A stretch of 64,000 nucleotides of DNA from Antedon bifida (taxonomy: Eukaryota > Echinodermata > Crinoidea > Comatulida > Antedonidae): assembly GCA_963402885.1 (NCBI GenBank), contig OY727095.1, positions 30,447,001 to 30,511,000 of the forward strand, read 5' to 3'. A program made the position numbers and the translations under genes. The notes below the pieces were generated by a model. That model saw only the letters and a program-made list of their open reading frames with translations, had not been told where the DNA came from and made no database searches. Shown here piece by piece: positions 13,301 through 24,154 of the stretch (position 1 is its first letter; every line of letters begins with the position of its first letter).

Positions 13301-16300
13301 CGATCCACGACATAAGGGTAATTTAAGGATATTCCAGGAACAATGGCGACGAGGAGAGGTAAGTTATTCAATCGGTAGTGTTGCTTGGTGTCATAGCCAG
13401 TGTTAGGCGTTGTCTTTTAAGGCGAGCGGGTGCGATCACTCACCTAACACACTTCTAAACTGCCCCTACAGCACCCCCGAATGTATTGAGGAGTGCAATT
13501 TGTAGCACACCTATAACTTTCAAAAGACAAGGCCTGCATGGTTGTGATTTTTATTTCTCTTTAGATAATTAAACATAAAATCAATGTAGGTGAATTCATC
13601 TACTCATTTTTAATCCATTCAAGTTTACAAATTAGCAAATTCAGTAGCTTGTTGGCACTGATCCAAAAACTGAAATCCAGTTGGTGCCATGTGATTGAAA
13701 TACAGTATTCATTGACACGCCATAAATTAAATAGACACTAGACATTGTTCCTCTCCTCACAGACTTTCTGCAATTGTCTAAGTATAATATTGAAATGACA
13801 TCCATTTGGAGCATTTTTGTAGATACTATGTTTTTTGATTGATTTATTGAAGTAATATATTGCTGAGTTAAAGAGGGCCTAATGCTTGTTAGTCTTATTG
13901 AGTGATTGATGGTTTTCCATCAAGACTGTCTCTTTAAATATATATTTTGGCTCCAACATGATTTGTTTTTACTGAAGAAAACAGCTTTGCAAAAGCTTTC
14001 CATTGAATTATATATATGTACTTGTTCCTAGAATATATAGTTTCAGTAGAAAACTTCAGGGTGTATGTACAAATGTGAGATAAGATTGGATAATCAATTA
14101 AATTGATTTTGATTGATTGATTGAAGTGCTGAAGTAGTAACAAATAAATAACAAAGTGATTGTTTTATTTCTTACAGCCTGTTTTAGTCAGCGGCTGTCA
14201 CAAGGTCCTCAGCCAAAAACTTTGGCACCCTTCGACATTTAGTCGAATGTTCGGTGAGCTGGAGAATGACCTCGTGAACTGTCGCACCTCCAATGTCATC
14301 CAAGGAGTGCCTATGAAGGAATTCTGGGATGGCTTTGAAGACATTCGAAGTAAGTATTTGTCGGGATTCAGATTGTAAAGCTCTGTCTACACTATCAAAC
14401 TATTTTGACAAAAGAAGTGATGTGCCCAAATATGGTAGTGATATGCCTAAATATGGTAGTGATATGCCTAAATATGGTAGTGATATGACATATATACCCA
14501 TATCACATTTTTTTGTCACATAAAGTTTGATAGTGTAGACAGAGCTTCATGCAAACATGTTAACCATGTCATATTTAACATAGACAAACTTCTAATATTC
14601 AAAATCAATGTGGAAACTGTATATTAACTACTTAATGTTGTCATGTGTGTATAGTTGTATATAGGTGACATTAAATTTGAGTGTGAGAATTGTTTGTTAA
14701 CCACTTACCAACGTCATGTTCTATTGGCAGATTGTTGGCATCATAAATGGCAATAATCCCATTTGAGCAATTGTTTAGTTATAATATCCTGACATATTTG
14801 TTAAAGAAACTCTTAAATCTTGCTTTAAAACATTCTCAGTTCATGGTTTAAAACAAAAAAAGTATGTAGTGTTTACAATTGAATTTAAATTAATTTTTAA
14901 TTATAAAATTAGGGATATTTAATTAGGAAATTTTCTGCTTGTTTTATATCAAATAAAGTGTTTGTAAGTTTGTTCATTTTTGCTATTGTACGCGTCCGCA
15001 CACATGAATTGACATGACCTAAATTGCATTGGGAAGATTTTAAACTACATTTGAAAACTGCCTAGGCCATTCCTAGTTATAAATATACCTATAGAGGAAA
15101 AATCAAATACAATTTAAGATTAATAGTAATATGGCATAATTATTTCTGACCTGAACATTGCGTTGCCTTTATTAAGAACACATAGACATGAGTCAAATGG
15201 CGTGCCGGAAACATTATCATTGAATGTTTACAAGGCCAAATAAGGTCATACGTTATCCATCAACCTTATTAATAAGAATGTGATATAGTTGACCCCTTAT
15301 AATGTAATGCAAGGATACAGCGTGGTACTGCTGTTCATGTTCTATAGCTGCAATCATGATCTGTTTTGAATCTCAACGTTTTTATGTGAAAATTACCTGT
15401 TATTCATTAGCTGTTGTTCAGATGCATTTATGCCAATTAGTTTGTGCCAAAATATTTTTTTATTCAAAATACTTTACTTTATTTACTTATGTATTTATTT
15501 AAGATCAATTTATATCCAAAGTAGATCTTTTTTATAGTCATTAATCATCATTTACAGGCCATACGAATGTATTGAATTTATTTATAAATGCACATGCACA
15601 GAGTACTTAAGAAATAAACATTGAGAGAGAACATAGATAGAACATCTTGTCACATTAAGCTGTGTCTACACTCAAACTTTATGTGACAAAAATGTGATAT
15701 GCCCATATATGGACATAATTATGTCATATCACTACCATAATTTGGGCGCATCACACTTTCAAACTAGTTTGGTAGTGTAGACAGAGCTTTAGTACATTAA
15801 AAAAAAACCAGCTGAAATGTTTCTAATTAAAAAATTACATATTCTATATACGGTATGTGATTCTAAATTAAAAAATAGAAAGCGCAAATAGTTAAGGTGT
15901 GTGTTTGTGTGAGTAGAATTATTATGTATTGTATAGTCACTTTTATCTATATTAATTGTGTGACTAATACAGCCATGTGACCTGGTTGTTTCAAACTGGT
16001 GCCCTGAAAATACAAATCCATCTAATTTTAGCCTTGAATGGCTGTCTTTTTCAAGCAGCCCTGTATTTATCAAGGTGCCTAGATTAGCCATTCTCTCCCA
16101 CCACTCAAATTGATATCAATTACTATCAGGAAAAAGTATCAGTGCCTAGCAGGTCAGTTGTGATTGAGATGGCTTCATTTCATTTTAGAAGCAACTCGTA
16201 AATTTATTTTACAGGTTATTGGATCTGACAATAATTTCCTTTCAAATGCAAGTTGTTTTCACATGAAATAATGTGTTGAGAATAAAACCAAGAATATAGT

Positions 16301-18797
16301 CTATATATAAGTAAAAGTAGAATCATTTACATTTTACAAATAATATTAATAAATACATATAAAAACATTTATTATACATACATTTTGATATTTGAAACAT
16401 TTGAAAAAAAATACATGTTTTTCTTAGGTTTAAGTATAAGAAGCAAATTATATTTTAATACAATAATTTATTGAAAGTAAGATTTTATATATTTACGAAT
16501 GATTGTATTTATTTATTATTTACCTTTTGTAATATAATCAATATTCATTATTTATTTAATCTATTTTGTTTTTTTAGATCGACTAACAACAAACAAAAAT
16601 CGAGACCCAATGGTATTAAAATTGAAAGACTGGCCACCAGCCGAGGATTTCAGCGAACTATTACCCGATCACTTTCAAGATCTAATGCAAGGGCTTCCTC
16701 TACCAGAGTACACGCATAGAAATGGACATTTGAACTTGTCATCAAGGTTACCAGAGTTCTTTGTCAAACCTGACCTAGGGCCTAAGATGTATAACGCATA
16801 CGGTAAAATATATTTGCAGATATATTTTTTAGAATGGAATGGAGTTGTCTATCCAATTCTTTTCTCACTCCTAAAGATTTGGAATAAGATTTTGTTTATA
16901 TAGAGCATCTTGTATGTTCACTTATGGTTATCCTTTTGCCTTAATATGATGATTGAATAATCTATTACTTGTGTTGTACTTGCATTCCTACGCTTTGTTC
17001 TAGTGAAAACCCAAGCTCCTTAAACATTTTGATTATAAGACTGAACATACCAATTCAGATTTTAAGACTGAACATGACCAATTTTGTTAACAATTTATCA
17101 TTTTACTTTATAGGTTCTGCCAGATATCCTAAGTTAGGAACAACTAATTTGCACCTTGACATCTCAGATGCTGTGAACATGATGGTTTATGTTGGCATAC
17201 CACTGAATGAAAACAAAGGAAAACTTAGCAATATTGACTTTGAAAATGGTAATTGAGATTCATCTTTAAAATGATATTCTGTAACATCCTAATCAAATAT
17301 TGTATAATAATTTATTGTTAAGCTTGTCTACACTCTCCAACTGTATGTGATGTGCCCATATATGGACATGATGATGTCATGTCACTAACACATTCAAGCA
17401 TATCACTACCATATTTGGGAACATCATAATTTTTTTGTCAAACTAGTTTGATAGTGTAAACAGAGCTTTACTAAACTAGCGTTTACCAAGATATAAGCCA
17501 ATTTAATATTTTGTCAACTTGTCTAGTTAGCTTTCCAACTTTCACCACAAATTGCCGACAGGATACCTCATTTAACCTGACTATATCCTGTTATGACATA
17601 ATTGATGTATCTACAAATACTGACGATTGTAGTAGGCTAGTTAATTAACAGATCAAACTACTAGAAAATTACCAGATGGATTAAAATGTTAACATATTAA
17701 TTTGTTATTCCTAGGTGAGTGGGTCAAGCTATACTCTTTACAATATTTTAGGGTCCCTGATGAGTACTGTAATTGTTAATTATCATAATATCATTGTTGC
17801 ATTATGTAAACATTTGTATCGGTTACTCTCTTTCAGATGCGTTTGAAGCCGTCGATCAATCAACTTGCGATGAACTGACCAAGAAACGTGTCCGGGATAA
17901 GACGGAAAAACCTGGTGCCCTTTGGCATATATTCAGAGCTGTCGATGCGGATAAGATCCGTGATATGCTACGAAAAGTGTCTAAGGAACAGGGTGAAGAT
18001 TTCCCACCGGATCATGACCCAATCCATGATCAATCATTCTACCTTGATAAGAAGCTATTGGAAAGGCTCAAGAAAGACTATGGAGTACAAGGCTGGGCTA
18101 TTGTACAGTGTATGGGAGATGCGGTGTTTATACCGGCAGGCGCTCCACATCAGGTATGCTTTCTTCCATGTTTTTCCATCCTGTTTGCATAAATGCGAAG
18201 TTGGCAGTTAATTGGTTAATAATGCCTGACAAAATACTTGTAGCTTATAGTTTTACTGTATTAAATTAGCAGTTGGAAAAATGTGAACAGTATAAATATT
18301 AGCCTAAATTTTATCTTTAAGTCATTTTCCACTAGGCAACTTAAAAGAGTTGGTTTTTGCATCACAAAAAGCATTTAGAAGTATGAATATACATGCTCAT
18401 AGTGGTAAACATGCTGTAGACCCAATTAATTAAATTAATTAAATAATTTAATTCTTCCATTCACCATAAGAATCATTGCCATCCTGTTGGCACTCACTCC
18501 TAACTGTTTGTAGCTACATTCATGTTCTTAATTAAAGACATTACAATACTATTATTATTATTATTTAAATACTGTTTTATCTGTCAGGTACACAACTTGC
18601 ACTCTTGCATAAAGGCAGCTGAGGATTTTGTATCACCTGAGCATGTACACCAATGCTTCAAATTAACGCAGGAGTTCCGTTACTTGAGTTCAACACATAG
18701 TAACCATGAAGACAAACTGCAAGTCAAGAACATTATCTATCATGCAATCAAAGATACTGTAGGAATTCTAATGTCTCATGAACCGCCAGGCAAATGA
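1364..18797 (+). CDS. KDM3: KDM3/JMJD1-family histone H3K9 demethylase, 3' part (14 exons)
   Basis: Fe(II)/2-oxoglutarate-dependent demethylase of H3K9me1/2, acting in the nucleus. Exons, all with GT-AG borders and consistent phase: 1364-1474, 4456-6282, 6593-6665, 7603-7768, 9692-9906, 10482-10634, 11095-11193, 11405-11517, 12693-13358, 14178-14349, 16578-16802, 17114-17248, 17837-18153, 18588-18797 (TGA). They give 1,493 residues, in order: a charged helix, a 609-residue disordered S/H/K-rich exon, a Cys-rich region with a KDM3 zinc finger, an LRELL (LXXLL) motif in a disordered linker, and a C-terminal JmjC domain. Iron ligands are present: HLD (about residues 1287-1289 of the visible part) and the distal His of QVHNL. 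Similarity to vertebrate KDM3A/B, judged from memory, is strong from the zinc finger to the C-terminus. The first exons lie outside the window. Invertebrates usually have a single KDM3, so no A/B/C assignment is made. Confidence 0.95.
1579..1745. mobile_element. MITE family A, copy 1
   Basis: TTAAGCTCTGTCTGCACTAT at the left and GTACACAGAGCTTTA at the right. It is a near-palindrome whose centre has GGGCATATCACTAC-type motifs. It lies 104 bp downstream of the KDM3 donor at 1475. Confidence 0.93.
1896..2039. mobile_element. MITE family B, copy 2
   Basis: TAGTTGAACCTCTTAATAGA at the left and TAGGATTCTGCTGTAG at the right. It is interrupted by a TA-dinucleotide run. Confidence 0.6.
4456..6282 (+). 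other. KDM3: KDM3 giant disordered exon (609 codons)
   Basis: An uninterrupted 1,827-nt exon in phase 0 at both ends. Composition is Ser, His, Pro, Lys and Asp/Glu rich, with basic stretches near its end ([17 protein letters not shown]) that look like nuclear localisation signals. It has no folded domain I recognise. A long, poorly conserved N-terminal region is normal in KDM3 proteins. Reading frames on the opposite strand inside it are shadows. Confidence 0.9.
7003..7122. mobile_element. MITE family A, copy 2 (right end missing)
   Basis: Opens TAAAGCTCTGTCTACACTAT and runs to GGGTACAATCACA, then loses similarity. It lies 337 bp downstream of the donor at 6666. Confidence 0.88.
7603..10634 (+). 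other. KDM3: KDM3 Cys-rich / zinc-finger exons
   Basis: Three exons (7603-7768, 9692-9906, 10482-10634) encode the KDM3 Cys-rich region. The first contains [15 protein letters not shown] and the [11 protein letters not shown] segment. The third carries [18 protein letters not shown] followed by GFVVCLDC, the C-x2-C-x7-H-x2-C-x2-C-x4-C-x2-C finger typical of the family. All Cys/His ligands are intact. Confidence 0.9.
9918..10048. mobile_element. MITE family A, copy 3
   Basis: TAAGATCTGTCGACACTATC at the left and AGTACAGACAGAGCTTTA at the right. It begins 11 bp after the first base of the KDM3 donor GTAAGT at 9907, close to the U1 contact site. Confidence 0.93.
11579..11755. mobile_element. 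MITE family B, copy 3
   Basis: The cleanest family-B copy: ACAGTAGAACCCCAGCTATA at the left and TCCCCTTAATAGAGGTTTTA then CTGTA at the right. It lies 61 bp downstream of the KDM3 donor at 11518. Confidence 0.8.
12075..12360. repeat. Degenerate tandem repeat, units of about 65 bp
   Basis: Four or five diverged units with CCCATACTGCGATAA, GCAAGGAGTCGGCCGACTTT and GCTAATAAC. Intronic in KDM3. Confidence 0.75.
13404..13536. mobile_element. MITE family C, copy 1
   Basis: TAGGCGTTGTCTTTTAAGGC at the left and TTTCAAAAGACAAGGCCTG at the right, with the shared GCGATCACTCACCTAACACA core. It lies 45 bp downstream of the KDM3 donor at 13359. Confidence 0.85.
14376..14548. mobile_element. MITE family A, copy 4, with internal 21-bp triplication
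   Basis: TAAAGCTCTGTCTACACTAT at the left and GATAGTGTAGACAGAGCTT at the right. The centre has three tandem copies of GTAGTGATATGCCTAAATAT plus G. It lies 26 bp downstream of the KDM3 donor at 14350. Confidence 0.94.
15655..15791. mobile_element. MITE family A, copy 5
   Basis: TTAAGCTGTGTCTACACTCA at the left and TAGTGTAGACAGAGCTTTA at the right. It lies in the same intron as copy 4, about 1.3 kb from the donor. Confidence 0.92.
17114..18797 (+). other. KDM3: KDM3 JmjC catalytic core exons
   Basis: Exons 17114-17248, 17837-18153 and 18588-18797. The first carries [13 protein letters not shown] with the Fe-binding H-x-D pair. The second carries [16 protein letters not shown] and PAGAPHQ. The last opens with VHNLHSC, giving the third iron ligand, then [11 protein letters not shown]. 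All three metal ligands are present, so the enzyme looks catalytically competent. Confidence 0.93.
17319..17470. mobile_element. MITE family A, copy 6
   Basis: TTAAGCTTGTCTACACTCTC at the left and GATAGTGTAAACAGAGCTTT at the right. It lies 70 bp downstream of the KDM3 donor at 17249. Confidence 0.92.
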
Positions 18798-19060
18798 AAC
18801 GAACATGTAGAAATAAATCAAGTTAATACCAGTTAAAGTTGGTTTACTTCAGGAAATTCTTAACAGCTTTTGAATATGCAGGCAAATTAAACATACATTA
18901 TTGACCGACTGAATCCTGTTAATACCAGTTAAATCTGGTTTACTCCAGAACTGTCAGAGTGAAACCAGTTTTGAGTGGGATTCATCTGCTAAAATCTGGT
19001 TTAGTCCAGAAATGTCAAAACCAGATTGAACCGCAATGAACTACTTTATTTTCAAGCTAA
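18798..19060 (+). promoter_or_regulatory. KDM3 proximal 3' UTR with repeated inverted CTGGTTT motifs
   Basis: Just after the stop, three imperfect copies of a motif containing ACCAGTTAAA and TCTGGTTTA-TCCAG occur. One segment (about 18992-19030) could fold as TCTGGTTT pairing with AAACCAGA. That this is transcribed 3' UTR is inferred from position. Several AATAAA-type signals follow, for example at 19340. Confidence 0.4.
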
Positions 19061-19621
19061 GCTGAGCTCAGTGGATGTTTTACGTGTTTACAAGCAGAGC
19101 TTTCGTTTGAATATTTTAAATTGAAACTGATTGCGAAGAAGTTGGAGAAGAAAACATAATAAGCTAAAACATCAAGATGAACACATTTTCTTATTAGACT
19201 GGACAATAATGATTTATATCATAGACAATTTGTCTACTGGAAAAATACTTGATGCTTTTTGCTATTTTATATATTATGGATAAATTACGAGGAGATTCCT
19301 GATAAATCCTGATTATGTTTCGAACTTGTATATCAAGATAATAAAATATTCAGGATTGTGAAAATTAAGTGATTTTAATAAAAAATGTGTGCAGAAAATT
19401 ATATATATTTTTCCTTGAAAAAAAGAATGTAAAATGTATTTCAACAGAATTTATTTATATTGAAGACAAAATCTGGATGCCGTAATTATTTTTTGTTTGT
19501 GGTGTCTATTTTATTCAACGTTTTCATTTTCACTTGGTTGTTGTGTAAGATGTTATAGAAATTACTGTTATGATTTTGTTAATTAAGCCATGACGATCCT
19601 TACCGGATAAGGAGTACGATG

Positions 19622-19908
19622 CCCCAGTTGTCCATGCTAGTTGACTAACACGTACAGACTGGGTTAAGCCTACCCTACCATTAATTACACGTTCCCACAT
19701 AGAGGTTACTTGTTACTCCCAGTTGTCCATGCTAGTTGACTAACACATACAAACTGGGTTAAGCCTACCCTACCATTAATTACATGTTCCCACATAGAGG
19801 TTACTTGTTACTCCCAGTTCTCTATGCTAGTTGACTTATACGTACAGACTGTGTTAAGCCTACCCTACCATTAATTACATGTTCCCACATAGAGGTTACT
19901 TGTTGCTG
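19622..19908. repeat. Tandem repeat, three units of about 95 bp
   Basis: Units start at 19622, 19718 and 19813, each with CCCAGTTGTCCATGCTAG and a tail CCCACATAGAGGTTACTTGT. They are nearly identical and lie in the 3' flank of KDM3. Confidence 0.9.
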
Positions 19909-21110
19909 CTTAGAGACTGTTTACATTGTTGTATACTGTTTGCGTTCATAGCAAATGTTAATCTCACATGTACACTACTGGGGTAAGGCTGGAGTAGGCA
20001 GAGTGGATGAGATAAATCCGTTGTAGTCAAGCTATTTGAATGTTTCATAAAAGCACTATAGCATAACACTCATACCTCATATTCTAAACCTATTGTCGCG
20101 ATAACAATTTCAATGTTAGTAGTTTACAAAGGAATATATTTTATGATTTAATTACTAGTTTGCCTTGTAACCATGGAAACTCATCTCCAGGAATTTTTCT
20201 TTAAATAAATGTATTGCAGAATTTTTAGTGTTTTTAAATGTTTATTAAAAGAAAATAGAAAAATGCACCAAAAGATCTTATAAAATACAGTATAACATTT
20301 TTTGTCAATAGAAGGGAGATAGGTAAATTGGCGTCTTTATTTCAATAACTCATTACAAGATGTACATAGTGTATAAAATACTTGATTTAACTGTAGAAAC
20401 AAAAAATAAATGTGTTTCTTTTTAAAATTGAAATAGATCAATTTTAGTTTAGTACCAACATGTTTTTTTTTTGTAGAATTTGATAATGTAATTTAAAGAA
20501 AGTATGTTTGTAGATTTGTGTCTCATTTCTTGCTTGTGTATAGCTAATTGCGTGTTGTTCGACAGATTCTTAATATTGTGTTCAAATCAAGTTTACGTTA
20601 AAAATTTATCATTTAGATGGATTCAACATTGTGATATATATGTAATGTGATCTGTACAAAACTCTTTAAAATAGTGTTATTTTTATATGAATGTGTGACG
20701 GCTTGTCGACACTGTGAGTTTAGTGTCGTCGGAACACTTAGGCTCTATCGTTGAAGGCTTGATTGTTTAGCAAATACAGCCCTGTTTTATCATATGTATA
20801 TTTTACCTTTATTGCTTTTTCAAACACATAAAATGTTGGAAAAAATGAAGAAAAATACAACAAAGAATTTGAAATGAAATTGTTTGAGAGTTTCTTATTG
20901 TTTGTCATTTCCAAAGAATGTCAATTATATGTACAAACTAACAAGGATGAAATGTTTACCAAACTCAAGACATTTATTGTAAAGAAAATATTCATTTAAA
21001 ATCAATCAATTTGGCAAGTTTTACAAAGAAAAATGTGAGAAATAAAGTCTCCAAGAAGTGGAAGAAATTGCAACAGGTTCATAGATAAAATAACATTGGA
21101 ATATATTCAG
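19909..21110. other. KDM3 downstream region without a recognised gene
   Basis: AT-rich sequence. No exon or repeat I can define was seen, although AATAAA-like motifs allow a long 3' UTR. I cannot fix the poly(A) site. Confidence 0.4.
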
Positions 21111-21119
21111 GGGTAGGTA

Positions 21120-23200
21120 TGATGTTTTCCTAGATGTGTAGTTATCGTAAGTGTTAGTTGTCCTAGATAAAAGGGTAGTTGTCCTATGGGTAGTTGTAGT
21201 AGATAGAGGAGTAGTTGTCCTATGGGTAGTTGTCCTAGATAAATGGGTAGTTGTCCTATGGGTAGTTGTAGTAGATAGAGGAGTAGTTGTCCTATGGGTA
21301 GTTGTAGTAGATAGAGGGGTAGTTGTCCTATGTGTAGTTGTCCTAGATAAATGGGTAGTTGTCCTATGGGTAGTTGTAGTAGATAGAGGGATAGTTGTCC
21401 TAGATAAAGGGGTAGTTGTCCTATGGGTAGTTGAAGTAGATAGAGGGGTAGTTGTCCTAGATAAAGGAGTAGTTTTTCTATGGGTAGTTGTAGTAGATAG
21501 AGGAGTAGTTGTCCTATGGGTAGTTGTAGTAGATAGAGGGGTAGTTGTCCTATGGATAGTTTTCCTAGATAAAGGGGTAGTTGTCCTATGGGTAGTTGTA
21601 GTAGATAGAGGGTAGTTGTCCTATGATTAGCTGTCCTAGATAAAGGGGTAGTTGTCCTATGGATAGTTGTAGTAGATAGAGGAGTAGTTGTCCTATGGGT
21701 AGTTGTAGTAGATAGAGGGGTAGTTGTCCTATGGATAGTTGTCCTAGATAAAGGGGTAGTTGTCCTATGTGTAGTTGTAGTAGATAGAGGGGTAGTTGTC
21801 CTATGAGTAGTTGTCCTAGATAAAGAGGTAGTTGTCCTATGGGTAGTTGTAGTAGATAGAGTGGTAGTTGTCCTATGTGTAGTTGTAGTAGATAGAGGAG
21901 TAGTTGTCCTATGGGTAGTTGTCCTAGATAAAGGGGTAGTTGTCCTATGGGTAGTTGTCCTAGATAAATGGGTAGTTGTCCTATGGATAGTTGTAGTAGA
22001 TAGAGGAGTAGTTGTCCTATGGTTAGTTGTCCTAGATAAAGGGGTAATTGTCCTATGGGTAGTTGTAGTAGATAGAGGAGTAGTTGTCCTATGGATAGTT
22101 GTCCTAGTTAAATGGGTAATTGTCCTATGGGTAGTTGTAGTAGATAGAGGAGTAGTTGTCCTATGGGTAGTTATCCTAGATAAAGGGGTAGTTGTCCTAT
22201 GGATAGTTGTAGTAGATAGAGGGGTAGTTGTCCTATGGATAGTTGTCCTAGATAAAGAGGTAGTTGTCCTATGTTGTAGTAAATAGAGGAGTAGTTGTCC
22301 TATGGGTAGTTGTCCTAGATAAAGGCGTAGTTGTCCTATGGGTAGTTGTAGTAGATAGAGGGGTAGTTGTCCTATGGGCAGTTGTCCTAGATAAAGGGGG
22401 TAGTTATCCTATGGGTAGTTGTCCTAGATAAAGGGGTAGTTGTCCTATGGGTAGTTGTAGTAGATAAAGGGGTAGTTGTCCTATGGGTAGTTGTCCTAGA
22501 TAAAGGCGTAGTTGTCCTATGGATAGTTGTAGTAGATAAAGGCGTAGTTGTCCTATGGATAGTTGTAGTAGATAGAAGGGTAGTTGTCCTATGGATAGTT
22601 GTCCTAGATAAATGGGTAGTTGTCCTATGGGTAGTTGTAGTAGATAGAAGGTTAGTTGTCCTATGAGTAGTTGTCCTAGATAAAGAGGTAGTTGTCCTAT
22701 GGGTAGTTGTAGTAGATAGAAGGGTAGTTGTCCTATGGGTAGCTGTCTTAGATAATGGGGTAGTTGTCCTATGGGTAGTTGTAGTAGATAGAGGGGTAGT
22801 TGTCCTATGGACAGTTGTCCTAGATAAAGGGGTAGTTGTCCTATGGGTAGTTGTAGTAGATAGAGGGGTAGTTGTCCTATGGGCAGTTGTCCTAGATAAA
22901 GGGGGTAGTTATCCTATGGGTAGTTGTCCTAGATAAAGGGGTAGTTGTCCTATGGGTAGTTGTAGTAGATAGAGGGGTAGTTGTCCTATGGATAGTTGTC
23001 CTAGATAAAGGGGTAGTTGTCCTATGGGTAGTTGTAGTAGATAGAAAGAGTAGTTATCCAAGGGGGATATTTGTCCTAGATAAAGGGGTAGTTGCTTTGG
23101 GTGTAGTTGTCCTCGATAGAGGGGTAGTTGTTTTGGGTGTAGTTGTCCTAGATAGAGTGGTAGTTATCCAAGGGGGCAGTTGTCCTTGATAGAGGTTCTG
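21120..23200. repeat. 2.1 kb compound minisatellite (TAGTTGTCCTA-type units)
   Basis: More than a hundred short units built from GGGTAGTTGTCCTAT, GTTGTCCTAGATAAAGG and GTTGTAGTAGATAGAGG in variable order, giving higher-order blocks of about 36-56 bp. It degenerates at the right end (23040-23200). It lies between the convergent KDM3 and securin genes. Long open frames across it come only from the lack of stop codons in the unit. Confidence 0.95.
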
Positions 23201-23399
23201 TTCTGAAAATACACAGTAGTTGGCCAGGTGGGAAAGAGTCTAGAACCATGCACATATATCACATAACATAATGTTTAGAAATTTGCCAATTTTTACTATA
23301 ATAGTACAGTGACTGAAATGAACCAGATAGCTTAGCTACTACTGGGTCAACAAAGATGGAATACAGTAGTTTATCATCAGGGAGATGTCATATGGAGTT

Positions 23400-23700
23400 C
23401 TTTTTATTTATTTATACTGGTCTCCCAGAGGGCCCAGTTATCACCAGTGGCTGTGTATACACTAGTACACCGGGGTAACCCACTACTCGTCTCGTGTACT
23501 ACGTTCTTTAAAATGCAAATGAGCTGGATGTGTACACTGGACATACGGTTTATAGTCCTTATCCGAGAAGACTCGTACCACCACAACAATGAGAGTAAGC
23601 CTCGAACCCTTGCCGATGTTATTGCTACGTATTACGGTGGCTCGGCCACTCACTTGCTCGTTGGCAGTTGTCTGAGAACCAATATTTACTGCCTAATTCG
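23400..23700. repeat. Dispersed repeat family G, copy 1
   Basis: Contains ACACCGGGGTAACCCACTAC, a TTCTTTAAAATGCA block, GACATACGGTTTATAGTC and CCTCGAACCCTTGCCGATG. The same ordered blocks recur at about 61735-62060, with weaker relatives near 42545. It is SINE-like or a fragment of a larger retroelement; the class is not resolved. Confidence 0.6.
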
Positions 23701-23773
23701 ATTCACAATTGTTGCTTGTTTACTCACGGTACAGACAAAAACCCATTACTAATACAGTATTCAAATAATGTAC

Positions 23774-23779
23774 TTTATT
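23774..23779 (-). terminator. Poly(A) signal AATAAA for the securin gene
   Basis: AATAAA on the minus strand about 375 bases past the securin stop codon. It would give a 3' UTR of about 0.4 kb. Confidence 0.5.
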
Positions 23780-24154
23780 TATAACTTATACAAAAACAGA
23801 AAAACAAACTACAAAATGTAAGACAATTTGATAATACAAAATATTATATACAGTAATGTACAGCTGGTATTTACATAAGCTATTTTAAATCTACAACAAT
23901 ACCACATAATTACTAATTCAACAATGGTAGTTGTATGTAAAAGTATATATGATCAAAATAACCTACTTAATTCTAACCGTTACTAAATTAGCAATAAACA
24001 CCCTTTTATAAAATCCTAAAGATTTCACACAATATTGAACCAATAGACATTCTTCCATAACTAAATGAATTTTCTAGGCATGATTCATCGTTAAGACCAC
24101 AGTTTAATCATCTTAATGTTTTTGTCATAATTCTTAAAATCTTATAAAGGATGT

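Noticed and set aside
21151-22286. Two long Val-rich open frames (21151-21615 and 21861-22286)
   Set aside because: They arise from a minisatellite whose short units lack stop codons in one frame. They have no start context and no non-repetitive sequence.
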